A stretch of DNA of 64,000 bases from Alteromonas sp. LOR (GCF_000753865.1 NZ_JQFW01000056.1:62001-126000), one strand, 5' to 3'; positions 9,701 to 18,924 are shown, numbered from the stretch's first letter. Translations and numbers: made by a program. Notes: a model not told the origin generated them from the sequence alone.

Positions 9701-9914
9701 TAATTTCTTGCTCTAACGGCGTGGCGACGGTTTCTGCTATTACTTCAGGGTTAGCACCAGGATAGTTCGCCGTGACTACAACTGTGGGTGGCACCACTTC
9801 TGGGTATTCAGTAATGGGTAGCTGCCATACCGCAATAGCACCACCGATAAATATAAGTATGGACAATACGCCGGCGAATATCGGCCGGCTGATAAAAAAT
9901 TGCGAAACATTCAT
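6792..9914 (-). CDS. RND multidrug efflux pump, inner-membrane transporter (HAE1, MexF-like)
   Basis: Proton-driven exporter of the AcrB/MexF family, 1040 residues, with the usual two sets of six membrane helices and two large periplasmic loops. The N-terminal MNVSQFFISRPIFA and the helix-4 Asp pair in GIVVDDAIVVVENVERNIAEG (about residue 405) are typical; the pair carries protons. The ATG overlaps the adaptor stop by one base (TAATG), so translation is coupled. No outer-membrane factor gene follows, so it must share a TolC-like partner encoded elsewhere. The substrate cannot be told from sequence. Confidence 0.95.
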   Translation of the reverse strand: MNVSQFFISRPIFAGVLSILIFIGGAIAVWQLPITEYPEVVPPTVVVTANYPGANPEVIAETVATPLEQEINGVENMLYMSSQATSDGRMTLTITFAIGTDPDDATTLVQNRVNRATPRLPQEVQRLGVVTEKSSPNLTMVVHLTSPDNRYDMLYLSNYADQNVKDELARIDGVGQVRLFGAGEFSMRVWLNPSKLAALQMNPGDVVAAIADQNQQAAAGSLGAQPTGSSEFQLLINVRGRLKDESEFENIIVKTGDDGEITRLKDIARIELGANTYSLRSLLNNKPAAAIPIFQAPGSNAIQISDDVRARMAELSQLFPEGLEFDIVYDPTVFVRGSIEAVVNTLFEAVLLVVLVVVLFLQTWRASIIPLVAVPISLVGTFAFMQLMGFSLNALSLFGLVLAIGIVVDDAIVVVENVERNIAEGKTPFDATVQAMKEVTGPIIATTLVLAAVFVPTAFMSGLTGQFYKQFALTITISTVISAINSLTLSPALSALLLKPHGKSNDWLTRGMDKVFGRFVFAPFNRLFERSAKGYTNAVGGLIRKSSIVLVLYAGLIALTYNQFATTPTGYVPPQDKQYLVAFAQLPNAASLDRTEEVIREMSSIAMEHPGVSDAVAFPGLNINGFTNSPSSGILFTPLKPFDERESPELSAGAIAAKLNQQFGSIKGAYVAIFPPPPVNGLGTIGGFRLQVEDRGNLGFEELERVTQEVIGKAWQHPALTDAFTSFTVAVPQLDVDVDREKAVSQGVNIDTLFTTMQAYLGSLYVNDFNLFGRTYQVNVQADAQYRQDIEDISQFKIRNAQGDMIPLGSFLDVEHSAGPDRVMHYNGYITAEINGAPAPGYSSDQARAAIEEILAETLPLGMTYEWTELTYQQILAGNAAAYIFPLVVLLVFLVLAAQYESLRLPLAIILIVPMTLLSALIGVKIYGGDNNIFTQIGLIVLVGLATKNAILIVEFAKELQDSGMSALAAIKEASRLRLRPILMTSIAFIMGVLPMVLSTGAGAEMRQAMGVAVFSGMIGVTVFGLILTPVFYYLLKRKG

Positions 9915-11182
9915 TACTTAAGGCCTGCCGTTGCTGAACCGGTAGAAAATGAACCTCCTGATAACACGTCTTCCACTTGCGCCATGTTTTGGGTAACTTG
10001 CGTTGCGCTATCAACGCGAGACTGCCAATGCTCTAAGTTTGCAAGGGCATCTTCATCACTCATGGGAACTTTGTTTCTGGCTACGGTCGCGCCTGGGCGA
10101 ACTCGTTGAAGTCCGTTAACTACAATCGTGTCGTCTGTAGACAGCCCCTGTTTAATAATGCGCATGCTTCCTACTTTGTCGCCTAATGTGACTGGGCGGT
10201 ACTCCGCTTTATTGTCATCATTTACCACAAGCACATACTTATTATTAAGGTCTGTTCCTATGGCTCTTTCTTTAATTAGTATGCCCTTCTCATTGGTATC
10301 ACCAGCAAGTTTCAAATGAGCGAACAAACCTGGAATTAAACGGCCGTTTTCATTGTCGAACACAGCGCGTACGCGAAGGGTTCCGGTATTCGCATTAACC
10401 TGGTTGTCAATAAAGTCGATTTGCCCCCAGTGCATGTAATCGTTCTCGTTTGCTAGGCGCATTGCTACTGGCTGCTCACTCACCGCGCTAGAGGCACTAG
10501 TTTTATCAGATAAGTAATTAAGGTAGGTTTGCTCGTCAATATCGAAGTAGGCATACAGACGGTCGGTAGAGACGATACGGGTAAGTTCGGTTTGCCCTGC
10601 GGTAACAAAGTTACCTTCGGTGATATTGGCGCGCGACACGCGCCCTGAAATAGGCGCTTCAACACGGGCAAAACCGCGATTTAATCTAGCAACTTCTAAT
10701 GAAGCTTGAGTTTGATTTAGACTCGCCGTCGCTTGATTCTTTTCGGCTAGTCGAGCATCTAACACTTCTTCTGATACCGCTTGAGTTTCGCGCAGCTTAA
10801 AGGCACGGTCGTAATTTTGCTTGGCAAGAGATAGTCGGCTTTTGGCTTCTTCAAGCTGCGCCGTTAAACGGGATACCTCTGCTTTAAACATTCTGTTGTC
10901 GATAAGAAATAGGGTTTGTCCTTGCTCAACATATTCACCCTCTTCATAGGCAACAAAATCAACATAGCCTGAAACACGAGGGCGAAGCGCTACAATATGC
11001 GGCGATTCTAGGCGACCAGTAAAGTTGTCCCACTCGGTCAAGCGTTGTGATACCACAGTAGCTACATCTACCGGTACACCCTTACTCGCTTGCATCATTT
11101 GATCAGATTCCTGCTTATCACCGCATGCAGCGATAAGTGCAGTGAGACCTACCACTGCCATAAAACGGGTTAAACTTTTCAT
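9914..11182 (-). CDS. RND efflux periplasmic adaptor (membrane fusion protein), lipoprotein
   Basis: A 422-residue adaptor of the MexE/AcrA type. A lipoprotein signal ends in LIAAC (Cys20), anchoring it to the inner membrane. The barrel-sandwich half-motif RPRVSGYVDFVAYEEGEYV is near residue 68, a coiled-coil hairpin spans about 100-165, and the second lipoyl half is VEAPISGRVSRANI. First gene of the efflux operon; the divergent LysR gene starts 217 bases away. It links the pump at 6792 to an outer-membrane channel. Confidence 0.94.
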   Translation of the reverse strand: MKSLTRFMAVVGLTALIAACGDKQESDQMMQASKGVPVDVATVVSQRLTEWDNFTGRLESPHIVALRPRVSGYVDFVAYEEGEYVEQGQTLFLIDNRMFKAEVSRLTAQLEEAKSRLSLAKQNYDRAFKLRETQAVSEEVLDARLAEKNQATASLNQTQASLEVARLNRGFARVEAPISGRVSRANITEGNFVTAGQTELTRIVSTDRLYAYFDIDEQTYLNYLSDKTSASSAVSEQPVAMRLANENDYMHWGQIDFIDNQVNANTGTLRVRAVFDNENGRLIPGLFAHLKLAGDTNEKGILIKERAIGTDLNNKYVLVVNDDNKAEYRPVTLGDKVGSMRIIKQGLSTDDTIVVNGLQRVRPGATVARNKVPMSDEDALANLEHWQSRVDSATQVTQNMAQVEDVLSGGSFSTGSATAGLK

Positions 11183-11270
11183 TGCAAGATACTCTTTTGA
11201 AATTAGCTATAGGTTTGATGGCGCGCATTATGCTAAAGTCTAAACAATAAAAATAATTATCTTTTCGTAT

Positions 11271-11294
11271 GCAACACATCATTTAATGTGATGC
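11271..11294. promoter_or_regulatory. Palindromic LysR operator candidate
   Basis: Inverted repeat GCAACACAT-N6-ATGTGATGC: nine-base arms with one mismatched position. It holds a T-N11-A core (T11279 to A11291) as expected for LysR-type boxes. It is the best palindrome in the divergent region between the adaptor gene and the LysR gene, so it may serve both promoters. Confidence 0.55.
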
Positions 11295-11399
11295 TTTGAG
11301 AGTATGTAACACCCTTGTTAACCGCACATATATATAGCGTAAAAATTGGCTATAAACGCTCAATATTGAGGCTATATTCAGGTTTTAATGGAGACGGCA

Positions 11400-12482
11400 A
11401 TGCGTCCACATGACTTAAATTTATTGATGATTTTCGATGCCATCATGACAGAGGGCGCGATTACGCGTGCAGCAGATAGGCTTTCAATGACCCAGCCCGC
11501 TGTATCGAACGCCTTATCTAGAATGCGCACCGCATGGAAAGATGAGCTGTTTGTAAAAGACGGCAGAGGCATACAGCCCACGTCTTACGCAAAGAACCTT
11601 TGGAGTCAAATTCAAGGGCCACTGGGTGAGCTTGAAGTGGCGGTTAACCCCACCGATTTCAATCCGGCTACTGCCAAACGCACCTTTCGTATAGCCGCCA
11701 CTGACAGTATTGTGTCTATGGTATGGGGCCCACTTCGGAAGGTGATTGAGAATGAAGCACCTGGCATTAATATTCACGCTATTCCTAATTACGATATGGA
11801 AACGGACAAAATATTAAAAGACGCCGAGGCTGAGTTAACGTTTTCAAAGCATCAAGAGCCTGATTCAGTGATACGTGCAGAACATGTGCTAGACCCGAGT
11901 TGGGTGGTAATAATGCGCCCCGATCATCCTCTTGCAGCGTCCCAACTTACACTGGATGACTTTGTAGCAGCCGATCATTTATTGGTATCGGTGACTGGCG
12001 ATGTCACTGGCCCAACCGATCAAGTATTGGCTAACTTGGGACTTAAAAGACGGGTTGCCATGTCGGTTAATCAGTTTTATAACGCCACCCCACTTTTGAA
12101 AGAGAGTAACCTTATCTGCGTAGCGCCATCTCTGGTGGTAGAAAAAGAAATATTTTCTGGCGAGCTGGCTGTGTTCGAAACCCCTGTGGAAATTGTCAGC
12201 TCACCGCTTTCGGTTATGTGGCATAAGCGTCAAGATCAAGACGCTGGGTTGCAATGGTTGCGGGGGCTGGTTGTGAAGTTTATTCGCGAGCGAGTTCAGC
12301 GCCATGAATTACTGTTGTCGCAATGCTGCAGAAAAGCGTACTGTGAAGACACGGTGAAACGTCTTATGGCACAGCGCAATATGGATAGCAGTGAGTTTAC
12401 TCCAGCGCACTTGCAAACCGCCAACGATGCGGTAGCAGAGCCTGAGTCTGAACCTGCATTGAAAGACAAGGTTACAGCCTAA
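11400..12482 (+). CDS. LysR-family regulator, divergent from the RND pump
   Basis: A 360-residue transcription factor. The winged helix-turn-helix is at the N terminus (DLNLLMIFDAIMTEGAITRA, then TQPAVSNALSRMR), and the effector-binding domain runs from about residue 88 to 300. The N-terminal pattern resembles the NodD/MexT branch, and MexT activates mexEF-oprN from a comparable position. ATG 11400 has GGAGA six bases upstream; the in-frame ATG 11388 overlaps that site, so I prefer 11400. The protein is about 60 residues longer than usual, with a cysteine-containing, then acidic C-terminal tail. Regulation of the adjacent pump is inferred from position only. Confidence 0.88.
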   Translation: MRPHDLNLLMIFDAIMTEGAITRAADRLSMTQPAVSNALSRMRTAWKDELFVKDGRGIQPTSYAKNLWSQIQGPLGELEVAVNPTDFNPATAKRTFRIAATDSIVSMVWGPLRKVIENEAPGINIHAIPNYDMETDKILKDAEAELTFSKHQEPDSVIRAEHVLDPSWVVIMRPDHPLAASQLTLDDFVAADHLLVSVTGDVTGPTDQVLANLGLKRRVAMSVNQFYNATPLLKESNLICVAPSLVVEKEIFSGELAVFETPVEIVSSPLSVMWHKRQDQDAGLQWLRGLVVKFIRERVQRHELLLSQCCRKAYCEDTVKRLMAQRNMDSSEFTPAHLQTANDAVAEPESEPALKDKVTA

Positions 12483-12502
12483 GTTTTATCTGAAAACACA
12501 AT

Positions 12503-12531
12503 TAAAAAACCCGCTAATTAGCGGGTTTTTG
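12503..12531. terminator. Bidirectional intrinsic terminator between the LysR gene and lpdA
   Basis: AAAAAACCCGC-TAATTA-GCGGGTTTTT: a five-base GC stem flanked by an A-run and a T-run. It can stop the LysR transcript on the plus strand and the lpdA transcript on the minus strand, which converge here. Confidence 0.88.
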
Positions 12532-12550
12532 TAACATCAGAAAAAGTTGT

Positions 12551-13972
12551 TTATTTCTTTTTCTTTGCCTTAGGGTTTGGCAAATCAGTAATGCTTCCTT
12601 CGAATATTTCAGACGCTAGTCCAATTGATTCGTTTAACGTAGGGTGAGCGTGGATGGTAAGTGCCACATCTTCACCGTCGGCACCCATCTCAATAGCTAG
12701 GCCAATCTCGCCAAGCATTTCGCCCGCGTTAGTACCTACCATTGCACCACCGATAACGCGACCAGATTCTTTATCGAAAATCATCTTGGTCAAACCGTTA
12801 GTGGAATCCTGAGCAATTGCGCGGCCTGATGCAGCCCACGGGAACGAAGCTACTTCGTAGTTTACGCCCTGCTCTTTAGCTTCTTTCTCGGTTAAACCAA
12901 CCCAGGCAACTTCTGGCTCTGTGTAGGCAACTGATGGAATGGCACGTGGGTCGAAGTAGTGCTTCTGACCTGCAACCACTTCTGCAGCAACATGACCTTC
13001 ATGTACCGCTTTGTGTGCAAGCATAGGCTGACCTACAAGGTCACCAATGGCAAAGATATGCTCTACGTTAGTACGCATTTGCTTATCAACATTGATGAAA
13101 CCGCGCTCATCAACATTAACGCCTGCTTTATCAGCGCTTACTAGGTTACCATTTGGCTTACGGCCAACTGCTACAAGTACTTTGTCGTAGCGTACTGGTT
13201 CAGCAGGTGCTTTTTTGCCTTCAAAAGTAACATACAAACCATCATCTTTTGCTTCAACCGCAGTCACTTTGGTTTCTAGCATGATGTTGAATTTTTCTTT
13301 GTAGTCTTTCATGAATACTTTCATGATGTCTTTATCTGCAGCTGGAATAAGCTGGTCTAAAAACTCAACTACATCAACGTTTGAGCCTAGTGCTTCATAC
13401 ACTGTACCCATTTCAAGACCGATGATACCACCGCCAAGGACTAGCATTTTCTCTGGAATATCTTTCATTTCCAAAGCGCCAGTTGAGTCGATTACGCGAT
13501 CGTCTTCTGGAATGAATGGCAAGCTAATTGGCTCAGAGCCTGCAGCAATAATCGCTTTTTCAAACGTAATAGTGGTAACGCCGTCGTCACCTTGCACTTC
13601 AAGAGTGTTGCTGCCCGTAAACTTACCGTAGCCTTTCACATGCTTGGTTTTACGCATTTTGGACATACCGGCAAGACCGTTGGTAAGCTGCTTAACAACG
13701 CCGTCTTTGTAGTCACGGATCTTGTCTAGATCAATCTTTGGCTCGCCAAAGCTCACGCCATGACTTGCCAAGTGCTTTGCTTCTTTCATTACTTTCGCAA
13801 CGTGAAGAAGTGCCTTTGACGGAATACAGCCAACATTAAGACATACACCGCCTAATGAATCGCGCGAATCTACGATAACTGTTTCAATGCCTAAATCGGC
13901 TGCACGGAATGCTGCAGAATAACCGCCAGGGCCGCCGCCCAGTACCACTAATTGCGTTTTAATTTCGCTCAT
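12551..13972 (-). CDS. lpdA: Dihydrolipoyl dehydrogenase (E3)
   Basis: FAD-dependent enzyme that reoxidises the lipoyl groups of pyruvate and 2-oxoglutarate dehydrogenases and reduces NAD. The FAD motif GGGPGGYSAAF is at the N terminus, the redox disulfide is in GGVCLNVGCIPSK, the NAD motif is GGGIIGLEMG, and the C-terminal interface histidine-glutamate pair is in HAHPTLNES. The start is ATG 13972 (473 residues), with GAGG six bases upstream and MSEIKTQ matching E. coli; ATG 13984 lies upstream of that ribosome site. Last gene of the pdh cluster, 142 bases after aceF. Confidence 0.97.
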   Translation of the reverse strand: MSEIKTQLVVLGGGPGGYSAAFRAADLGIETVIVDSRDSLGGVCLNVGCIPSKALLHVAKVMKEAKHLASHGVSFGEPKIDLDKIRDYKDGVVKQLTNGLAGMSKMRKTKHVKGYGKFTGSNTLEVQGDDGVTTITFEKAIIAAGSEPISLPFIPEDDRVIDSTGALEMKDIPEKMLVLGGGIIGLEMGTVYEALGSNVDVVEFLDQLIPAADKDIMKVFMKDYKEKFNIMLETKVTAVEAKDDGLYVTFEGKKAPAEPVRYDKVLVAVGRKPNGNLVSADKAGVNVDERGFINVDKQMRTNVEHIFAIGDLVGQPMLAHKAVHEGHVAAEVVAGQKHYFDPRAIPSVAYTEPEVAWVGLTEKEAKEQGVNYEVASFPWAASGRAIAQDSTNGLTKMIFDKESGRVIGGAMVGTNAGEMLGEIGLAIEMGADGEDVALTIHAHPTLNESIGLASEIFEGSITDLPNPKAKKKK

Positions 13973-14068
13973 TGTGAACCTCAATCCTCTTTTTTGATTA
14001 TGCTAACACGCGTTGCTTACACATATAGGCGCTAGCATAACCTAAATACCGCCCTAAGGGCCTATAAA

Positions 14069-14108
14069 ATCGTCAAAAATGTTAATCATATTGTAAACAT
14101 TTTACGAT
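14069..14108. other. AT-rich inverted repeat between aceF and lpdA
   Basis: Arms ATCGT...AAAATGTT and AACATTT...ACGAT flank a 12-base centre, with a T-run on the minus strand. It begins seven bases after the aceF stop. It may act as a weak terminator or attenuator, lowering lpdA read-through, or as a 3' stabilising hairpin. A short GCCCTAAGGGC palindrome follows at 14051. Confidence 0.4.
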
Positions 14109-14114
14109 TTTTTT

Positions 14115-16190
14115 TTAAAGTATAATTCTACGTAAGTCCGTTAGGTTAGCAGCAACTTCTGCAGCAAACCTTGCACCTACAGCACCATCAATAACACGGT
14201 GGTCGTATGACAAGCTTAACGGAACCATTAAACGAGGTTCAAATTCGCTGCCATTCCACTTAGGTTTCATCTCTGATTTAGAGACACCTAAGATACCCAC
14301 TTCGGGGGCATTCACGATTGGCGTAAACGCCGTACCGCCAATACCACCTAGGCTAGAGATAGTGAACGTGCCGCCTTGCATATCGGCAGACTTCAACTTG
14401 CCTTCACGTGCCTTCTTAGATGTATCAATTAGCTCTTGAGACAGTTGCTCAATGCCTTTTTTGTTTACATCTTTAATGACTGGCACAACAAGGCCGCCAG
14501 GAGTTTCTACCGCAATACCGATATTGATGAATTTCTTAATGATCAAGCTTTCGCCATCATCAGATAACGACGAGTTAAACACCTCGTATTTTTCTAGCGC
14601 TTTCGCTACGGCTTTCATAACAAAAACAAGTGGCGTGATCTTTAAGCCAGACTTTGTTTTTGCATGATAAGCATTCTGCTCTTTACGGAATGCTTCAACG
14701 CCAGTGATATCAGCTTCATCAAACTGCGTAACGTGTGGAATAGTAGCCCAGTTACGATGTAAGAACGGCCCAGAAATTTTCTGGATACGCGATAGCTTCT
14801 GCTCTTCAACTTCACCAAACTTGCTGTGATCAACAGGTTTAACCGGCACAATTTGAAGTACATTGTCACCTACAGGTGCATTACCTGACGCGGCAGCCGT
14901 TTTAGGCTTAGCCAATTCAGCTTTAACGTACTCTTGAACATCTTCCTTCAAAATACGATTCTTACGACCAGAGCCTTTTACCAAGGTGAGGTCTACACCG
15001 AACTCTCGTGCCACTCTGCGCACTGATGGAGAAGCATGGGCTTTACCGTCATTGCTTTCTTTGTCAGAGCTTGAGTCTGCTTTAGCCGGCGCAGGCTTTT
15101 GCGCTGGTGCTTTTGACTTTTCTTCAGTCTTCTTGTCCGCAGATTCTTTACTAGAAGAATCTGACTGCTTCGATGCTTCAGGCTTACTTTCTTCATTCGC
15201 CGAAGAGGCTGATGCGCCACCACTAGTTTCTAATTTCACCACTAGTGTGCCTTGCTTAACCTTATCGCCTGTTGAAATAAGCACTTCTTTTACCGTACCA
15301 GCATGTGTTGATGGCACATCCATGGTGGCTTTATCGGTTTCAAGTGTGATCAGGCCATCTTCTTTTTCAATGGTATCGCCAACAGACACGAGTACGTCGA
15401 TAACATCGACTTCACCGTCTTCACCAATATCAGGAACAGATACTTCAATCACTTCACTTGATGACGAATCTGAAGATGCTGCATTTGACGATTTAGCTTC
15501 TTTGTCGGCGCTACCTGAAGAGTCAGTGCTCGAGCTTTCCGTGCTTTCAGATGAGTCAGAACCGCTGACCTCAAGCTTGATAACCACGGTACCCTCTTTA
15601 ACTTTATCGCCATTGCTAATTAAAACTTCTTTCACGGTACCGGCGTGACTGGACGGCACGTCCATTGTCGCTTTGTCAGTTTCTAGCGTAATGAGGCCAT
15701 CTTCTTTTTCAATGGTATCGCCCACCGCAACTAGCACATCGATAACGTCAACTTCGCCGTCTTCACCAATATCTGGTACAGCAACTTCAATTATGTTGCT
15801 GCCTGAAGATTGAGCAGAGTCTGATGTTGATTCAGACTCTTTTTTAGGCTCTTCGCTTGAAGATGACTCACTGTCCGACTCGGCGCTGTCTGCTGAGCTG
15901 CCCGCCTCAGAAGCATCAGCCTCAGTGTCAGCACCTTCAGAATCAGCATCAGCTTTGGTTTTGATTTCGCCGATAACGTCGCCTTCTTTAATCTTGTCAC
16001 CCACGGCAACAGATAGGCTTACTATTTCGCCTTCAAACGGCGCAGGAATGTCCATAGATGCTTTATCGCTTTCTACAGTAACAATCCCTTCATCTGCCTC
16101 TAATGTGTCACCAACGGAAACACACAGCTCGATAACTTCAACTTCGTCACCACCAACATCGGGAACGACAATCTTTTGAATATCTGACAT
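14115..16190 (-). CDS. aceF: Pyruvate dehydrogenase E2, dihydrolipoamide acetyltransferase with three lipoyl domains
   Basis: E2 core of the pyruvate dehydrogenase complex; transfers acetyl groups to CoA. Over 691 residues there are three lipoyl domains with target lysines at K43, K173 and K287, a peripheral-subunit-binding domain at about 385-422 (SPSVRRVAREFGVDLTLVKG), and a catalytic domain ending in SYDHRVIDG with active-site His664. Linkers between lipoyl domains are Ser/Asp/Glu-rich, unlike the Ala/Pro linkers of E. coli; the last linker is Lys/Pro/Ala-rich. Domains 2 and 3 differ at only 7 of 73 positions. It starts 26 bases after aceE. Confidence 0.97.
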   Translation of the reverse strand: MSDIQKIVVPDVGGDEVEVIELCVSVGDTLEADEGIVTVESDKASMDIPAPFEGEIVSLSVAVGDKIKEGDVIGEIKTKADADSEGADTEADASEAGSSADSAESDSESSSSEEPKKESESTSDSAQSSGSNIIEVAVPDIGEDGEVDVIDVLVAVGDTIEKEDGLITLETDKATMDVPSSHAGTVKEVLISNGDKVKEGTVVIKLEVSGSDSSESTESSSTDSSGSADKEAKSSNAASSDSSSSEVIEVSVPDIGEDGEVDVIDVLVSVGDTIEKEDGLITLETDKATMDVPSTHAGTVKEVLISTGDKVKQGTLVVKLETSGGASASSANEESKPEASKQSDSSSKESADKKTEEKSKAPAQKPAPAKADSSSDKESNDGKAHASPSVRRVAREFGVDLTLVKGSGRKNRILKEDVQEYVKAELAKPKTAAASGNAPVGDNVLQIVPVKPVDHSKFGEVEEQKLSRIQKISGPFLHRNWATIPHVTQFDEADITGVEAFRKEQNAYHAKTKSGLKITPLVFVMKAVAKALEKYEVFNSSLSDDGESLIIKKFINIGIAVETPGGLVVPVIKDVNKKGIEQLSQELIDTSKKAREGKLKSADMQGGTFTISSLGGIGGTAFTPIVNAPEVGILGVSKSEMKPKWNGSEFEPRLMVPLSLSYDHRVIDGAVGARFAAEVAANLTDLRRIIL

Positions 16191-16216
16191 ATGTAAAATA
16201 CCTTATGTGTCTGTGA

Positions 16217-18892
16217 CTACGCGTAAAGTGGGTTAAGTTTTTCAGCGTTAATTTCAAAACGCTTAATGGCATCTGCCACCACTTTTTTCTCAACGTCACC
16301 GCGCTGTGCAAGTTCGTAAAGTGATGCCACTACGATGTAAGCAGCGTTCACTTCGAAATGCGTACGCAAGTTTTCACGGCTGTCACTTCTTCCGAAGCCG
16401 TCTGTACCTAAACAACGATATTCTGTATCGATGAAAGCGCGAACTTGGTCAGAGTAGTTCTTCACGTAATCTGTTGCAGAAATTGCTGGGCCTGCATCTT
16501 TTGTGATCACTTGGCTAATGTACGGTGTTTTTTGCTCTGCTTCTGGATTAAGCATGTTCCAGCGTGCAATGCCTTGACCTTCACGAGCCAGCTCGTTGAA
16601 AGACGTTACCGAGTACACGTCAGAAGACACATCGTAATCGTCACTAAGAATTTGTGCCGCTTTGCGCACTTCATTCAAGATAGTGCCCGAGCCCATCAAT
16701 TGAACATTGTGCTTAGCTTTCTTGCCTTCAACACGCTCTAGCTTATAAATACCTTTAATGATTTGCTCTGCAATATCGTCATCTTCAGGCATCGCAGGAT
16801 GCTGATAGTTTTCATTCATTAACGTGAGGTAGTAGAAAACGTTTTCGTTTTCACCGTACATACGACGTAAGCCATCTTGTACGATAACCGCCACTTCGTA
16901 GCCATACGTTGGATCGTACGTTACACAGTTAGGAATTAAGTTAGCCTGTACATGTGAATGGCCATCCTGATGCTGTAGACCTTCACCATTCAGTGTTGTT
17001 CTACCTGCTGTCGCACCTAATAGGAAACCACGAGCCTGGCTATCACCCGCTGCCCATGCTAAGTCGCCAACACGTTGGAAACCGAACATTGAGTAGTAGA
17101 TATAGAAAGGAATAGTGGTCGCGTTACAGGTTGAATAAGACGTACCCGCCGCCACCCAAGACGCCATAGCGCCTAGCTCGTTAATACCTTCTTGCAGTAC
17201 CTGGCCTTTCTTATCTTCGCGATAGTAAGCCACTTGGTCGGCATCTTGTGGAACGTATTTCTGCCCTTCATTAGCGTAAATACCTACCTGACGGAACAGA
17301 CCTTCCATACCGAATGTACGTGCTTCATCAGGAATAATTGGCACAATGCGCTTGCCAATTTTCTTATCTTTAAGCAACGCGTTAAGTACGCGTACAAAGG
17401 TCATGGTAGATGACACTTGACGATCGCCAGAGCCTTTCAAAATAGCGTCAAAGGCTTTTAACTCTGGTACTTCTAACTGCTCTTCTGCTTGCTCTCTGCG
17501 CGCTGGAAGATATCCGCCAAGGGCCTCACGGCGCTCTTTCAGATACTTAAGTTCTTCACTGTCTTCTGGGAAGCGGTAGTAAGGAAGATCGGCAATTTTG
17601 TCGTCTTCAATAGGAATGTTGAAACGGTCACGGAATTTCTTAATCGATTCCACTTCCATTTTCTTCACGTTGTGAGCCACGTTCTGTGCTTCACCCGATG
17701 AACCAAGACCAAAGCCTTTAACGGTTTTCGCAAGAATAACCGTTGGGCGACCTTTGGTATCGATGGCTTTTTGATATGCAGCAAACACCTTAACCGGATC
17801 GTGACCACCACGATTTAAGCGCCAGATGTCTTCATCTGAATAGTTAGCCACTAACGCTTTCGTTTCTGGGTACTTGTTAAAGAAGTTTTCGCGGGTGTAC
17901 TTACCGCCCTTCGCTTTACAGTTCTGGTATTCACCGTCTACGGTTTCGCCCATAAGCTGAATTAGCTTGCCTGATTTGTCACGGGCAAGAAGCTCATCCC
18001 AGTAGCTACCCCAAATAACTTTAACCACTTCCCAGCCTGCGCCGCGGAATGTGCCTTCAAGTTCTTGGATAATTTTGCCATTACCACGTACAGGGCCGTC
18101 TAAGCGCTGTAAGTTACAGTTAATAACAAATGTTAGGTTGTCTAAGCCTTCGCGAGACGCTAAGCCAATTGCACCCAATGATTCTGGCTCATCACACTCA
18201 CCATCACCCATGTAGCAGTATACGCGCTGCGCTGAACAGTCTTTAATACCGCGGTTAGTAAGGTATTTTAAGAAACGCGCTGTGTATATCGCCTGCAGTG
18301 GACCAAGGCCCATAGATACTGTTGGGAACTGCCAGTAGTCTTTCATCAAATGCGGGTGCGGGTACGATGATAGTCCGTCGCCGTTACACTCTTGACGGAA
18401 GTTGTTTAGCTGCTCTTCCGTTAAGTTACCTTCGATGAAAGAACGAGCGTAAATGCCCGGAGAAATGTGGCCTTGAGCGAATATAAAGTCGCCGCCGTTA
18501 CCATCTGTTGGCGCTTTGAAAAAGTGGTTAAAGCCAACATCGTACAGCATGGCTGAAGAGGCAAAGCTACCAATGTGACCACCAAGTTCTAGATCTTTCT
18601 TAGACGCGCGTAGCACTATCATTAACGCGTTCCAACGAATTGCAGCACGGATGCGCGCTTCGATAGTGAGATCGCCAGGCATGTTAGGTTCTTGCGCTGC
18701 AGGGATAGTGTTGATATACGCTGTTGTAGCGTCGTACGGTAAGTGAGCTCCACTACGGCGAGCTTTATCAACAAGCTTCTCAAGTAAGTAATGAGCGCGT
18801 TCTACACCTTCCTCTTCGAATACAGATTCGAGTGCATCTAGCCACTCTTTAGTTTCTTGAGGGTCCACATCTTGGTGCATCATATCAGTCAT
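16217..18892 (-). CDS. aceE: Pyruvate dehydrogenase E1, homodimeric type
   Basis: Thiamine-diphosphate enzyme that decarboxylates pyruvate and loads acetyl groups onto the AceF lipoyl domains. The 891-residue length fits E. coli AceE (887). The ThDP/Mg motif starts GDGECDEPE and ends in the NCNLQRLDGPV block (about residues 230-270). The gene follows pdhR after a 187-base leader with two predicted hairpins, and AGGAT precedes the ATG. Expression is probably controlled by PdhR from the site at 19915. Confidence 0.98.
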   Translation of the reverse strand: MTDMMHQDVDPQETKEWLDALESVFEEEGVERAHYLLEKLVDKARRSGAHLPYDATTAYINTIPAAQEPNMPGDLTIEARIRAAIRWNALMIVLRASKKDLELGGHIGSFASSAMLYDVGFNHFFKAPTDGNGGDFIFAQGHISPGIYARSFIEGNLTEEQLNNFRQECNGDGLSSYPHPHLMKDYWQFPTVSMGLGPLQAIYTARFLKYLTNRGIKDCSAQRVYCYMGDGECDEPESLGAIGLASREGLDNLTFVINCNLQRLDGPVRGNGKIIQELEGTFRGAGWEVVKVIWGSYWDELLARDKSGKLIQLMGETVDGEYQNCKAKGGKYTRENFFNKYPETKALVANYSDEDIWRLNRGGHDPVKVFAAYQKAIDTKGRPTVILAKTVKGFGLGSSGEAQNVAHNVKKMEVESIKKFRDRFNIPIEDDKIADLPYYRFPEDSEELKYLKERREALGGYLPARREQAEEQLEVPELKAFDAILKGSGDRQVSSTMTFVRVLNALLKDKKIGKRIVPIIPDEARTFGMEGLFRQVGIYANEGQKYVPQDADQVAYYREDKKGQVLQEGINELGAMASWVAAGTSYSTCNATTIPFYIYYSMFGFQRVGDLAWAAGDSQARGFLLGATAGRTTLNGEGLQHQDGHSHVQANLIPNCVTYDPTYGYEVAVIVQDGLRRMYGENENVFYYLTLMNENYQHPAMPEDDDIAEQIIKGIYKLERVEGKKAKHNVQLMGSGTILNEVRKAAQILSDDYDVSSDVYSVTSFNELAREGQGIARWNMLNPEAEQKTPYISQVITKDAGPAISATDYVKNYSDQVRAFIDTEYRCLGTDGFGRSDSRENLRTHFEVNAAYIVVASLYELAQRGDVEKKVVADAIKRFEINAEKLNPLYA

Positions 18893-18924
18893 GGTGCCAT
18901 CCTATTTTTGCTTATATAGAAAAT

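Noticed and set aside
14986..15648. 220-residue open frame antisense to aceF
   Set aside because: It mirrors the repetitive lipoyl-domain and linker codons of aceF; low complexity, no ribosome site, no family resemblance.
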